Origin: Patescibacteria group bacterium
GTDB lineage: Bacteria; Patescibacteriota; Patescibacteriia; UBA2591; UBA6264
Assembly: GCA_018896315.1 (NCBI GenBank)
Contig: JAHIMV010000131.1
Span: 1 to 25,048 of the forward strand
Direction of reading: 5' to 3'
DNA: 25,048 nucleotides
Shown: positions 1 to 7,736 of the stretch, piece by piece
Position numbering within the stretch: the first letter of the stretch is position 1
Layout: each line of letters begins with the position of its first letter
Program-made: the position numbers and the translations under genes
The notes under the pieces: model-generated
What the model saw: the letters and a program-made list of their open reading frames with translations, nothing else
What the model was told of the DNA's origin: nothing
The model's database searches: none

Positions 1-1
1 A

Positions 2-499
2 TATACTGATGATGAATTGGCCCAAATTAGGAACAAAAAAATGGGTTTTATTTTTCAAACTTTTAATTTACTCCCTCGCACTAATGTTTTGGATAATGTA
101 AAGTTACCTCTTTATTATTCTAGAATATCAGAATCTTTATGGGATGAAAAAGCAAGGAGAGCACTTGAAATGGTAGGACTTTCTCATCGTTTAAAACATA
201 ATCGCTCCCAGCTTTCAGGAGGAGAAAAGCAAAGAGTGGCAATTGCCAGGGCTTTAGTTAATGAGCCAGATGTTATTTTTGCCGACGAACCGACTGGAAA
301 TCTTGATTCAAAATCAGGACAAATAATAATGGATATTATCCAAAGACTTAATGACAAAGGTCACACAATTATCATGGTCACGCATGAACAATATACTTCA
401 GAAATGGCCAAAAGAATTATTAAACTAAAAGATGGTTTAATTGAAAGTGATATTAGAGTTTCTGAACGACATTTTGCTAAAGATGGACTGATAAAATAA
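2..499 (+). CDS. ABC transporter ATPase, MacB/LolD type (5' end missing)
   Basis: ATP-hydrolysing subunit that would power the permease encoded next to it, in the cytoplasm. The frame is open from base 2, so the true start and the Walker A motif lie before the window; an internal TTG at 17 is not the start. Visible in order: YTDDELAQIRNKKMGFIFQ with the Q-loop and the FNLLPR motif typical of MacB/LolD ATPases, the signature LSGGEKQRVAIARAL, Walker B and D-loop DVIFADEPTGNLD, and the switch histidine in IIMVTHE. The C-terminus is short and ends in a basic stretch. All catalytic residues downstream of Walker A are present, so this is a working gene cut only by the window edge. The substrate cannot be read from the ATPase. 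Confidence 0.93.
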   Translation, partial: YTDDELAQIRNKKMGFIFQTFNLLPRTNVLDNVKLPLYYSRISESLWDEKARRALEMVGLSHRLKHNRSQLSGGEKQRVAIARALVNEPDVIFADEPTGNLDSKSGQIIMDIIQRLNDKGHTIIMVTHEQYTSEMAKRIIKLKDGLIESDIRVSERHFAKDGLIK

Positions 500-752
500 A
501 TGTAAAATGTAAATATCAAATATCAAAATGACAAATAAAAATGTTAAAATATACTATTTTCCATTCTACTCTCGCTTGTGAGGAACTTGTTCTTCTTTCA
601 TTTTGAATAGATTTAAATATTATAAACAGAATCTTTAGAAGGTTTATCAATGAATTTAATCAACCACAAAGTCCAGTTTTAAAGTCTTTTTTTAAAATAA
701 TTTTAAATTTTACACTGTCATTTTCCATTTTGATTTTTTATTTTTAATTTTT
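500..752. repeat. AT-rich dispersed repeat, inverted copy of the one near 11299
   Basis: The gap between the two ABC genes is filled by this element. Its left end (about 494-548), read on the reverse strand, matches bases 11377-11432 over about 50 nt with only a few differences, sharing TTTGATATTTGATATTTACA. Its right end (about 700-750), read in reverse, resembles the other end of the same distant element (AAAAATCAAAATGG versus AAAAATCAAAATGC). It starts at the ATPase stop codon and ends at the permease start codon, and leaves no Shine-Dalgarno sequence in front of the permease. I see no coding capacity in it. Confidence 0.7.
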
Positions 753-754
753 CT

Positions 755-2002
755 ATGAGAATAAAGCACGCTTTTAAAAATGTTTTTGTTGGTTTGAAAA
801 CGAACAAATCTCGTTCTATTCTTACTATTTTAGGAATTGTTATCGGGATTACTTCAATTATTTTAATTATGTCTATTGGTCAGTCAGCCAAAGATTTAAT
901 TTTAAATGAAATCAAAGCAATGGGTGGAAATTTTGTTCAGATTAATCCAGGCAAGGAGATGAAAGGACCTCAAGATATGGCAGAGATTATGTTTAACGAT
1001 TCTTTAAAAGATAGAGATATTCGAGCTTTAAAGAATAAAAATAACGTTCCTGACTTAGAGGATATTACTCCAGTGGTAATGGTTCCAGGAAGTGTTTCAT
1101 ATCGCGGGGAAACCTATAAACCGACTATCATGGGCTGGACAGCAGATTGGTTGGGAAAGCTTTATGATATTTATCCAGAAAAAGGAGAGTATTTTACAGA
1201 GGACGACATCAAGTCCCTTTCTGCTGTAGCCGTAATTGGAGAAAAAGTAAAAGAAGAGCTTTTTGGCCATTCAGAAGCTATTGGAGAAAAAATCAAAATC
1301 AAGGATAAATATTTTCGTGTTGTAGCAGTTCTTTCTTCTAAAGGGCAGATTTCTTCATTTATGGATGTGGATAAATTTATTATTATTCCTTATACAACAG
1401 CACAAAAATACCTTTTAGGAGTTGATTATTATCCAGAAATTCATATTATGGCCAAAGATGAAAGCCTGGTTCCTGGAATGGTTGAAGACATAAAAATAAC
1501 CTTAAGGGATTTACATAATATTGATAATCCAGAAGATGATGATTTTCATATTACTACTTCTGAAGAAATGATAGATACTATTAGCCTGATTACAGGAATT
1601 TTAACAATTTTATTAACTTCTGTAGCTGCTATTTCTTTAGTAGTTGGTGGAGTGGGAATTATGAACATCATGTTGGTTTCAGTCACAGAAAAAACCAGGG
1701 AGATCGGCTTAAGAAAGGCTTTAGGGGCAAGGAAAAAAGATATTTTAATACATTTCTTAATTGAATCAGTTGTCTTAACTTTTATTGGTGGAATAATAGG
1801 TATTAGTTTGGGAATATTATTTTCTTATTTAGCATCTTTGGTTTTATCTCAACAAGTGAGCCAAAGTTGGCAGTTTGCTGTTTCAATTCCGGCAATTCTT
1901 CTTGGAATGGGGGTTGCTGGTTCGGTTGGTTTAATTTTTGGTTTGTATCCGGCCAAAAAAGCTTCTTTAAAAAGTCCAATTGAAGCATTGAGATATGAAT
2001 AG
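755..2002 (+). CDS. ABC transporter permease, MacB/FtsX family
   Basis: Inner-membrane permease of 415 residues, usual for the MacB family. The N-terminus (KTNKSRSILTILGIVIGITSII) is the conserved first transmembrane helix with the preceding cytoplasmic elbow. Residues about 45-265 form the extracytoplasmic MacB periplasmic-core-like domain, with the typical GNFVQINPG and a WLGKLYDIYPEKGEYF stretch. Three more helices lie at about 275-305, 330-360 and 375-400. The motifs GGVGIMNIMLVSVTEKTREIGLRKALGA and the ending YPAKKASLKSPIEALRYE are hallmarks of the FtsX-like permease domain. It pairs with the ATPase upstream. In this family members export peptides, macrolides or lipoproteins, or act as mechanotransmitters; the substrate here is unknown. 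The ATG has no clear ribosome binding site. Confidence 0.93.
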   Translation: MRIKHAFKNVFVGLKTNKSRSILTILGIVIGITSIILIMSIGQSAKDLILNEIKAMGGNFVQINPGKEMKGPQDMAEIMFNDSLKDRDIRALKNKNNVPDLEDITPVVMVPGSVSYRGETYKPTIMGWTADWLGKLYDIYPEKGEYFTEDDIKSLSAVAVIGEKVKEELFGHSEAIGEKIKIKDKYFRVVAVLSSKGQISSFMDVDKFIIIPYTTAQKYLLGVDYYPEIHIMAKDESLVPGMVEDIKITLRDLHNIDNPEDDDFHITTSEEMIDTISLITGILTILLTSVAAISLVVGGVGIMNIMLVSVTEKTREIGLRKALGARKKDILIHFLIESVVLTFIGGIIGISLGILFSYLASLVLSQQVSQSWQFAVSIPAILLGMGVAGSVGLIFGLYPAKKASLKSPIEALRYE

Positions 2003-2005
2003 TAA

Positions 2006-2031
2006 AAAATCGGAAGTTCGACTTCCGATTT
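2006..2031 (+). terminator. hairpin after the ABC permease
   Basis: CGGAAGT-TCG-ACTTCCG stem with AAAAT/ATTT flanks, four bases after the stop codon. The T-run is short. A second partial copy of the right arm (GCTTCCGATT) follows at 2032. Confidence 0.55.
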
Positions 2032-2044
2032 GCTTCCGATTTGG

Positions 2045-2073
2045 AAAAAGCAGATTAAATGATCTGCTTTTTT
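2045..2073. terminator. bidirectional terminator between ABC permease and tRNA-Pro
   Basis: GCAGAT-taaatg-ATCTGC stem flanked by AAAAA on the left and TTTTTT on the right, so it reads as an intrinsic terminator in both directions. It lies directly after the 3' end of the reverse-strand tRNA-Pro and after the forward permease gene. Confidence 0.75.
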
Positions 2074-2146
2074 GGTCGGGGCGGGGAGATTCGAACTCCC
2101 GCTAAATCCTCCCAAAGGACTCGTGCTACCATTACACTACGCCCCG
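2073..2146 (-). tRNA. tRNA-Pro (anticodon UGG)
   Basis: Reverse-strand cloverleaf: acceptor CGGGGCG/CGCCCCG, D arm GTGT-AATGGTA-GCAC, anticodon stem AGTCC/GGATT around the loop TTTGGGA (anticodon TGG), T arm GGGAG-TTCGAAT-CTCCC, discriminator A. The 3' CCA is encoded, unlike in tRNA-Ser and the two tRNA-Leu genes in this window. The C1-G72 pair is typical of bacterial tRNA-Pro. Confidence 0.95.
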
Positions 2147-2229
2147 ATAATTGTTTTTAAGTCAGATTATTTTATTATATTTTACATTTTTTATTTAAAA
2201 AATCAAGTTAAAATGGTTTTATAAAGTTT

Positions 2230-2268
2230 AACCACCCATTATTTTATAAATATAATGGGTGGTTTTTT
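2230..2268 (+). terminator. strong 13-bp hairpin with T-run
   Basis: AACCACCCATTAT and ATAATGGGTGGTT form a perfect 13-bp stem followed by TTTTTT on the forward strand. No forward gene ends just before it, while the reverse-strand small gene ends just after it at 2282; on that strand the hairpin lacks a T-run. It may serve read-through from upstream or stabilise the 3' end of the reverse transcript. Confidence 0.6.
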
Positions 2269-2273
2269 AACAT
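2244..2273 (-). other. possible 9-codon ORF behind a strong Shine-Dalgarno
   Basis: On the reverse strand AAGGAGGGG stands two bases before an ATG that opens MLKNHPLYL and stops. The frame runs through the hairpin at 2230-2268, so ribosomes starting here would melt or block the hairpin. The spacing between SD and ATG is very short, which weakens it as a real start. Confidence 0.2.
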
Positions 2274-2281
2274 TCCCCTCC

Positions 2282-2467
2282 TTAACTCAGTCTATTGGTA
2301 GTTTTTGGAATTAGTCTTTCGTCCAAGTCCTTTAAACGAGTTTGTAGGCGGTTTTTCCTGTCTTCTGAAATCCTTGGATTTTTTAATTTTTTCAGGATTT
2401 CTGTTTTTTCTCGGCTGTAATTCGCAAAACGGGCAAGTAGTGAGTGGTTAGCTCCAGATGCGTTCAT
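2282..2467 (-). CDS. small basic protein of unknown function, 61 aa
   Basis: Starts MNASGANHSLLARFANYSRE and is rich in Lys and Arg; residues about 18-55 look like a helical, charged segment (EKTEILKKLKNPRISEDRKN). I do not recognise a family. What argues for a real gene is the translation signal: on the reverse strand AAGGAGGGG lies at ideal distance from the ATG, much stronger than the signals of most genes here. It is preceded by an attenuator-like pair of competing hairpins (2488-2553), which suggests that its expression is conditional. No membrane segment or zinc motif is present. Confidence 0.6.
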   Translation of the reverse strand: MNASGANHSLLARFANYSREKTEILKKLKNPRISEDRKNRLQTRLKDLDERLIPKTTNRLS

Positions 2468-2487
2468 TTTTCCCCTCCTTTTGGGTT

Positions 2488-2553
2488 AAAAAAAAATCAG
2501 CTTTTTATTTAGCCGACTCTTCAATGTTTTTTGTTTTTAGAAACGAAGTCGGC
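2488..2553 (-). promoter_or_regulatory. attenuator-like leader of the 61-aa gene
   Basis: Read on the reverse strand. A terminator is formed by TCGGCT (2511-2516) with AGCTGA (2497-2502), followed by nine Ts (2488-2496). The same bases, AGTCGGC (2512-2518), can instead pair perfectly with GCCGACT at 2547-2553. The two hairpins exclude each other, the classic layout of a transcription attenuator or riboswitch. The leader continues to about 2660 and contains further short complementary pieces (GTTAC/GTAAC, CCAA/TTGG), but I do not recognise a known riboswitch consensus. Confidence 0.5.
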
Positions 2554-2759
2554 GGTTAATAACTAGTTAATGAAGTAACAAACCAAATAAAACCAAAATA
2601 AATTGGCCTAACGTTACGTTTGGATTGTTTTGTGTAACTAATCATATATCCGCCTTTAATTAAATTAATAATATAAAAATTAAATATTTATGTCAACAAG
2701 AGTTTTCCACAAATATTGTTTTAATTGATAATGATTTAATTTTTTGTTATCATTTAAAG

Positions 2760-3929
2760 ATGAATTATATTATTTGTCATTATAACGAGATTGGACTTAA
2801 GGGCAAAAACAGAAGGTTTTTTGAGGAAAAATTAATAGAAAATATTAAAAAAAATATTTCTAAGAATTTTTTTAAAAAAATAAAAAGGATTTCGGGAAGG
2901 ATTATTATGGAATTAAATGATTTGACTAAAATTCAGAAGGAAGAGATTAGAGGTGGATTAGAAAAAGTTTTTGGTTTAGCTTATTTTTGTTTTGCTCAAG
3001 AGTCAAAACAAGAATTAGGGGAAATTGAAGAACAAGCAAAGAAATTATTAAAAAAAGAAAAATTTAACAGTTTTCGCGTTAGTGTTCAGCGATCTAATAA
3101 AAATTTTCCTCTTACTTCTGTGGAAACAGAAAAACAAATAGGAGCGTTTGTTTTAGAAGAATTTAGAAAAAGGGTTGATTTAACTAATCCGGAAATTACT
3201 TTATTTATTGAAATCGTGGAAAATTATGTTTTTCTATATACAGAAAAAATACAGGGATTAGGAGGTTTGCCTGTAGGTACGGCAGGTAGGGCAATTTGCC
3301 TTTTATCTGATGGAATTGATTCACCAGTAGCGGCTTGGCAGATGATGAAAAGAGGATTAGAAATAGTTTTTATTCATTTTTATGCTTATTCGGAGAACGA
3401 AAAGAAAGCTTTTGAAAAAGTAAAAAATATTGTAAAAATTTTAAACTTTTATCAATTTCAATCAAAACTATATTTAGTTCCATTTAAGGCAATCCAGCAA
3501 GAAATATTTAAGAAAAAGGAAAACAAATATTGTTGCCTCGTTTGTAAAAGAATAATGTTTAATATGGCAGAAGAAATTGCGAAACAAGAAAAATCTTTTA
3601 CTTTAATTACTGGAGATAGTTTAGGACAGGTAGCTTCTCAAACCATAGAAAACATGAATGTTATTGAGAAAGCAACAAATCTGCTTGTTTTAAGGCCTTT
3701 AATTAGTTTTGATAAACAAGAAATTATAAAAATAGCCAAAAAGATTAATACTTATGATTTATCAATAATTCCAACCAGATTTTATTGCCAAGATTGTTTG
3801 CCAAAACATCCTATTACCAGGGCTAATTCAGGAGTAGTAGAGAAAGTAGAAAAAGAAATTCAAATAAATGAGGTTAAAAAAGAAATTTTAAAACAAATAA
3901 TAATAGAAAAATTTAAATTATCAGCTTGA
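2760..3929 (+). CDS. thiI: tRNA 4-thiouridine synthase ThiI, without rhodanese domain
   Basis: Cytoplasmic enzyme that adenylates U8 of tRNA and replaces its oxygen by sulfur. Residues 1-165 are the N-terminal ferredoxin-like plus THUMP region, opening with YNEIGLKGKNRRFFEEKL, a ThiI hallmark. Residues 176-195 hold the PP-loop ATP site LLSDGIDSPVAAW. The conserved YCCLVCKRIMFNMAEEIA (about 257-274), ITGDSLGQVASQT and LRPL motifs follow. A CQDC pair at 343-346 sits where the family carries its catalytic Cys. The protein ends at 389 residues and so lacks the C-terminal rhodanese domain of the E. coli enzyme, as in many archaeal and Gram-positive ThiI. The cysteine desulfurase at 17658 is the likely sulfur donor. 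No clear SD precedes the ATG. Confidence 0.95.
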   Translation: MNYIICHYNEIGLKGKNRRFFEEKLIENIKKNISKNFFKKIKRISGRIIMELNDLTKIQKEEIRGGLEKVFGLAYFCFAQESKQELGEIEEQAKKLLKKEKFNSFRVSVQRSNKNFPLTSVETEKQIGAFVLEEFRKRVDLTNPEITLFIEIVENYVFLYTEKIQGLGGLPVGTAGRAICLLSDGIDSPVAAWQMMKRGLEIVFIHFYAYSENEKKAFEKVKNIVKILNFYQFQSKLYLVPFKAIQQEIFKKKENKYCCLVCKRIMFNMAEEIAKQEKSFTLITGDSLGQVASQTIENMNVIEKATNLLVLRPLISFDKQEIIKIAKKINTYDLSIIPTRFYCQDCLPKHPITRANSGVVEKVEKEIQINEVKKEILKQIIIEKFKLSA

Positions 3930-4014
3930 CATTTTTAAAAAATTCTTTATATTAAAGATAATCATAGAAATGGTTTTTTTTTAAACTAAAAATTAAGTTA
4001 GAAGGAGGGGCATT

Positions 4015-4035
4015 ATGAGAAAAAGACCACCCTGA
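4015..4035 (+). other. possible leader peptide MRKRPP
   Basis: A perfect AAGGAGGGG at 4002-4010 is followed five bases later by ATG and only six codons, MRKRPP, before TGA. It lies 65 bp before the DksA-like gene, whose own SD is weaker. The same signal (AAGGAGGGG, ATG, then a short frame containing ACCACCC) occurs on the reverse strand at 2244-2280. Confidence 0.3.
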
Positions 4036-4100
4036 TATTATTAGTTTTATTTATTGTGTTTATGTGATTTTAAAATTAATAATTGTAAGTGAGGGAAGTT

Positions 4101-4550
4101 ATGCAGGTAATAGGAAATGCAGTATTAAATTTGCGGGAATTTTTACCTAAGCAGATAAGTTTTCTACAAGGCTTTGAAAATCAGGACATTTTAGACATTG
4201 CTGGTTATTTTGATGCCAAAATCAGAAGAGCTAGGGAAGAACTTCAATTTGCAGAAAGAAAACTGGTTTCTGTTTCTGAAAATTCTGACTCGGTTTCGGA
4301 TCCTTATAAAGGTGAAGGAGGAAGGGACGAACAAGAGAGAGCAATGGCTCGTATGGAAATTGTTCGGTTTAACAAAAAATTGACCTGTTTGGTCAATCGA
4401 AAAAAGGATTTTCTTGCAGATCCGGTAGAATATCAGAAATGCGAGGAGTGTGGTAAAAAGATTCCCAAAGAAAGACTGGAAGAGGTACCGCATTGTCGCC
4501 ATTGTGTAAAGTGTAAAAATAATATACATAATGGTAACAATTGTCATTAA
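4101..4550 (+). CDS. DksA/TraR-type C4 zinc-finger protein
   Basis: A 149-residue protein. Residues about 33-105 are charged and helical, as expected for the coiled coil of DksA-type factors, with an acidic, Ser-rich interruption near 58-78. The C-terminus has the DksA/TraR zinc finger: C114-x2-C117 in KCEECGKKIPKERLEEVPHC, then C135-x2-C138, with extra Cys132 and His nearby. Members of the family insert into the RNA polymerase secondary channel and tune initiation. A GTG at 4089 is also in frame, but the ATG at 4101 has GAGGG at proper distance and is preferred. Most of the family is certain only from the zinc finger; whether it acts like DksA is inference. Confidence 0.75.
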   Translation: MQVIGNAVLNLREFLPKQISFLQGFENQDILDIAGYFDAKIRRAREELQFAERKLVSVSENSDSVSDPYKGEGGRDEQERAMARMEIVRFNKKLTCLVNRKKDFLADPVEYQKCEECGKKIPKERLEEVPHCRHCVKCKNNIHNGNNCH

Positions 4551-4557
4551 AAGAAAA

Positions 4558-4585
4558 AGAGCGGACATTTTATGTCCGCTTTTCT
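4558..4585 (+). terminator. terminator after the DksA-like gene
   Basis: GCGGACA-tttta-TGTCCGC stem (4561-4579) with A-rich left flank and TTTTCTC on the right. It also faces the 3' end of the reverse-strand SpoIID gene at 4601. Confidence 0.8.
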
Positions 4586-4600
4586 CTTTATATTTTTAAT

Positions 4601-6133
4601 TTAATACATTTTTGTTAAATCAATTCCAGTGTAATAATATTTTAAAATTTGCGAATAATTTGCTCCTTGATTAGCCGCTGTAATTCCTCCCATTTGAGGA
4701 AGTCCTACTCCATGACCATTAAGCGTTTTTCCTTCGCCCTGAGGGTCTTTTTTCGGTTGTAAATAATCTACAGGAGCTTTAGTCATATTCGTTTCATAAG
4801 AAGAACGAGTATATCCGTCACTTTGAGCAAAATAATAAGCAAGGATAGGATTATTTTGGTAGGTGGCGACAATTCCTTTTGTTTGTTCAGTTGCCAATAA
4901 AGCATTGGGTCCTCTTAGTTCTTTTTGATAACCACGATAGACTTGGTCGGCTTGAGTTGACATAACAGTAAAAAAGGGCTGATTATCAGGAGTATTGGTA
5001 TATTTATGGGTAAAATAACGAAATAGAGCATAGGTACGAGCGGCGATAGTTTGAGCTTTTAAAAATTCTATATGAGAAGTATCTCCGACTTCAGCAACAC
5101 CCTTTAAATATTCTTCCATTTGTAATTGATTAATTAACCAAAGACGCTTAGTGTTGGGATTATAGTGAATTTTTAAAGTATCTCGGAATTCGTTATCATT
5201 AACATTTTGTCCCCAAAAAGGACCGTTTTTCCATGAATGGATTTTAAAAATTGTTGAATTGTTTCCTTGAAGTTTAAAATAAGAATCAGACATTAAAATT
5301 CTTGTTCCTTGGGAATCATTAATAAAATAACGATTCAGCTCATAGTCATAATCTACTTCAATTATTTCGCCAGCAGTATTACGAACTAAAAGTTTGTCAT
5401 TTTGATCATAAATATTATAGAGTTTATTATCTAAGGTAGAAATTTGAAAAGGTAGATAATCTAATTTTTCGGATTCTTCAATATAAAGAAGACCTACTTC
5501 AATTTCTGGTCCTTTTGGAAGGTCTGTCCAGTAAAAATCATTAATAATATTTATTTCTGAAGAAACATCTTGCCACCAGGTTTCAGTTGGTTCAGGAGGA
5601 GTGGGAGTTGGTTCAGACGGAGGAACAGGCTCGGGCTGGGGTTCAGGTGTAGTTGGAGGAGTGACTTCTGCTCCAACAACTTTAATGGCAAATTCAATTT
5701 TTCCACCGGGAATAGGAGTTGAACCTGCATAAAGCTGAAATTTTTCCCAATAAAGTCCATTTTCCCGAGGAGCTAAAAGTTTAAAGCGAAATAAAGCTTC
5801 CTCTCCTGGGAAAATCATGGAGACTGGATTAACACGATTAGGAATATAATCATCGTACCAGGTGGAATGGGTTAAACGACTTTTCATTCCAGAAATAGTC
5901 CTAAGAACAACTACAGTGCTTCCCATCCCCTGCCAAAGAGTGTCGCCAGTATTTTTAAATGTAACCCAGAATTCTATACTCTGGGTTGGCCAGAGTTCTG
6001 GAATAGCAGCATGACTCTGGGCTAATTTTTCTGCTTGATAACCAGTATTAGCTAAAGTAGGTCGGGTGATAATCAATAACCCAAGCAGACATAAAATAGA
6101 AACAATATATTTGATATAGGATGTTGTTTTCAT
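4601..6133 (-). CDS. secreted SpoIID/LytB-domain protein with Ig-like domain
   Basis: Extracytoplasmic protein of 510 residues from the chosen start. It opens MKTTSYIKYIVSILCLLG, a signal peptide with likely cleavage after about residue 28. Residues 30-150 look like an NBR1-type Ig-like domain (SIEFWVTFKNTGDTLW). A Pro/Glu/Thr linker follows at about 157-185 (PEPQPEPVPPSEPTPTPPEP). The C-terminal SpoIID domain has LKGVAEVGDTSHIEFLKAQ, IAARTYALFRY, YRGY and a terminal GHGVGLPQMGG. SpoIID proteins cleave denuded glycan strands in peptidoglycan; here the role would be cell-wall remodelling, but the catalytic Glu is not certain by eye. An earlier in-frame ATG at 6187 lies inside a repeat element and would put 18 extra residues before the signal peptide, so it was rejected. 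Confidence 0.85.
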   Translation of the reverse strand: MKTTSYIKYIVSILCLLGLLIITRPTLANTGYQAEKLAQSHAAIPELWPTQSIEFWVTFKNTGDTLWQGMGSTVVVLRTISGMKSRLTHSTWYDDYIPNRVNPVSMIFPGEEALFRFKLLAPRENGLYWEKFQLYAGSTPIPGGKIEFAIKVVGAEVTPPTTPEPQPEPVPPSEPTPTPPEPTETWWQDVSSEINIINDFYWTDLPKGPEIEVGLLYIEESEKLDYLPFQISTLDNKLYNIYDQNDKLLVRNTAGEIIEVDYDYELNRYFINDSQGTRILMSDSYFKLQGNNSTIFKIHSWKNGPFWGQNVNDNEFRDTLKIHYNPNTKRLWLINQLQMEEYLKGVAEVGDTSHIEFLKAQTIAARTYALFRYFTHKYTNTPDNQPFFTVMSTQADQVYRGYQKELRGPNALLATEQTKGIVATYQNNPILAYYFAQSDGYTRSSYETNMTKAPVDYLQPKKDPQGEGKTLNGHGVGLPQMGGITAANQGANYSQILKYYYTGIDLTKMY

Positions 6134-6168
6134 ATGTTTTAGTTTAACTAAGAATAAAACTGCGTCAA

Positions 6169-6244
6169 CCCCGTTAGAAATTTGCATGATTTTTGATAAA
6201 TATTTCCTATTAAAGACGCCATCAACATAGAATTTCTAACGGGG
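6169..6244. repeat. CCCCGTTAGAA inverted-repeat element, copy A
   Basis: CCCCGTTAGAAATT at the left and AATTTCTAACGGGG at the right form a perfect 14-bp terminal inverted repeat around about 48 bp that includes CCTATTAAAGACG. It matches copies B and C at 23165-23325. It fills most of the gap between the divergent SpoIID and flippase genes, and on the reverse strand its end opens the frame ATG-CAA-ATT-TCT-AAC-GGG-GTT. Confidence 0.85.
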
Positions 6245-6293
6245 TCAAGTTTTCAATCTTGCTGATCTATGTTTTTCTTGATATGATTAATTT

Positions 6294-7736
6294 ATGACGT
6301 TAACAAAGAGAGTTGCTCACAATTTTATTTTACAAATTATTGGCCGAATTTTAGCTATGATTTTAGGTCTTTTTGTTATTAGTTTAATGATGAGATATTT
6401 AGGACCAAGAAACTATGGTTATTATTCAACAGCATTTGCTTTTTTACAGGTTTTTGGAATTATTGCTGATTTTGGACTTTATTTAATCACTTTACAGTAT
6501 TTAGGGGGAATAGACCTTTTAAATAAAACAGAAAGAGAAAAAAAAGTTAGATATATAATGGGAAATATTTTTACTTTACGATTTTTTTCTGCTTTATTTT
6601 TTTACGGCGGGGCTTTTGCCCTTTGTTGGGTTTTCCCTTATCCGAAGATAATTAAACTTGGAGTAGGAATTTTATCAGGGTCTCTTTTCTTTTGTACCTT
6701 AATTCAGGTTTTATCTGCTTTTTATCAAAAGACATTGCGTACGGAAAAAATTTTTGTTGCCGAAGTTTTAGGAAAAATCATTACACTAGTTTTAATGGTT
6801 TTGTTTGTTAAATACAACTTTAGTTTTTATTCAATTTTAAGTGTTTTTGTTTTGGGGCATTTAGCTAATTTTTTGTGGTTATTTTTTGCAGCAAGAAGAT
6901 GGATTTTTTTAAAATTTAGATTTGATTTTAGCTTTTGGCGAGAAATTTTAAAAAAATCTTGGCCAGTTGGTTTAGCAATTATTTTTAATGTTTTTTATTT
7001 CAAAGCTGACACTTTAATCTTGTCTTTTTATCAATCGCCAGAACATGTGGGTTTTTATGGTGGATGTTATCGTATTTTAGAAGTTTTAATTACTATTCCT
7101 CCACTTTTTCTCGGTCTTGTTTTGCCACGTTTAACTAAAGCTTGGAAAGATAAAGATATGGCTCATTTAAAAATTCTAATTCAAAAAAGTTTTGACTTTT
7201 TAGTTATGATTTCCCTCCCTATAGTTTTTGCTACCCTAATTTTAGGAGAAAAAATTATGATATTAATTGGTGGTCAAGAATTTAGTTTAGCTGGAAAAAT
7301 TCTAAAAGTAGTTATTATTGCTTGCGGAATTTTATTTGTTGCAGAATTATTCAAACATATGATGGTGGCAATTGGAAAACAGCGGCGAATACTTCCTTTT
7401 TATTTAATCACGGCCATTTTATCTTTACTTGGTTATTTTATTTTTATCCCGAAATATTCTTATTGGGGAGCAGCCTGGATGACAGTTTTTAGTGAGCTTT
7501 TAATGTTTATTTTTGCTTTTTATTTAGTTTGGAAAACAACTAAGATATTACCTAATTTAAAATTTTTTGCCAAAAGTTTGGGAGCGAGTTTAATTATGTT
7601 TTTGTCTATATTCTTTTTAAATAATTTAAATTTATTTTTATTAGTTTTAATTGGTATAATAATTTATTTTACTTTTCTCTATATTTTTAAAGGAATAGAT
7701 AAACAAACAGTTAAAGACATTGTTAAATTAAATTAA
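6294..7736 (+). CDS. Wzx-like polysaccharide flippase (MOP superfamily)
   Basis: Polytopic membrane protein of 480 residues with 12-14 hydrophobic segments, the usual size for oligosaccharide flippases. The N-terminus LTKRVAHNFILQIIGRILAM and the following YLGPRNYGYYSTAFAFLQVFGIIADFGL are typical of the polysaccharide biosynthesis (Wzx/RfbX) family. Mid-protein SWPVGLAIIFNVFYFKADTLIL corresponds to the start of the second half. The expected role is moving undecaprenyl-linked saccharides across the cytoplasmic membrane. Its stop codon is immediately followed by the ATG of the ligase-like gene, so the two are surely co-transcribed and probably translationally coupled. No strong SD is visible. 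Confidence 0.9.
   Translation: MTLTKRVAHNFILQIIGRILAMILGLFVISLMMRYLGPRNYGYYSTAFAFLQVFGIIADFGLYLITLQYLGGIDLLNKTEREKKVRYIMGNIFTLRFFSALFFYGGAFALCWVFPYPKIIKLGVGILSGSLFFCTLIQVLSAFYQKTLRTEKIFVAEVLGKIITLVLMVLFVKYNFSFYSILSVFVLGHLANFLWLFFAARRWIFLKFRFDFSFWREILKKSWPVGLAIIFNVFYFKADTLILSFYQSPEHVGFYGGCYRILEVLITIPPLFLGLVLPRLTKAWKDKDMAHLKILIQKSFDFLVMISLPIVFATLILGEKIMILIGGQEFSLAGKILKVVIIACGILFVAELFKHMMVAIGKQRRILPFYLITAILSLLGYFIFIPKYSYWGAAWMTVFSELLMFIFAFYLVWKTTKILPNLKFFAKSLGASLIMFLSIFFLNNLNLFLLVLIGIIIYFTFLYIFKGIDKQTVKDIVKLN

Noticed and set aside
4191..4568. 125-codon reverse frame opposite the DksA-like gene
   Set aside because: Antisense shadow of a gene with a convincing zinc finger; it also crosses the terminator.
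6134..6187. Longer N-terminus of the SpoIID protein from ATG 6187
   Set aside because: It is encoded by the inverted-repeat element and would put 18 polar residues before the signal peptide.
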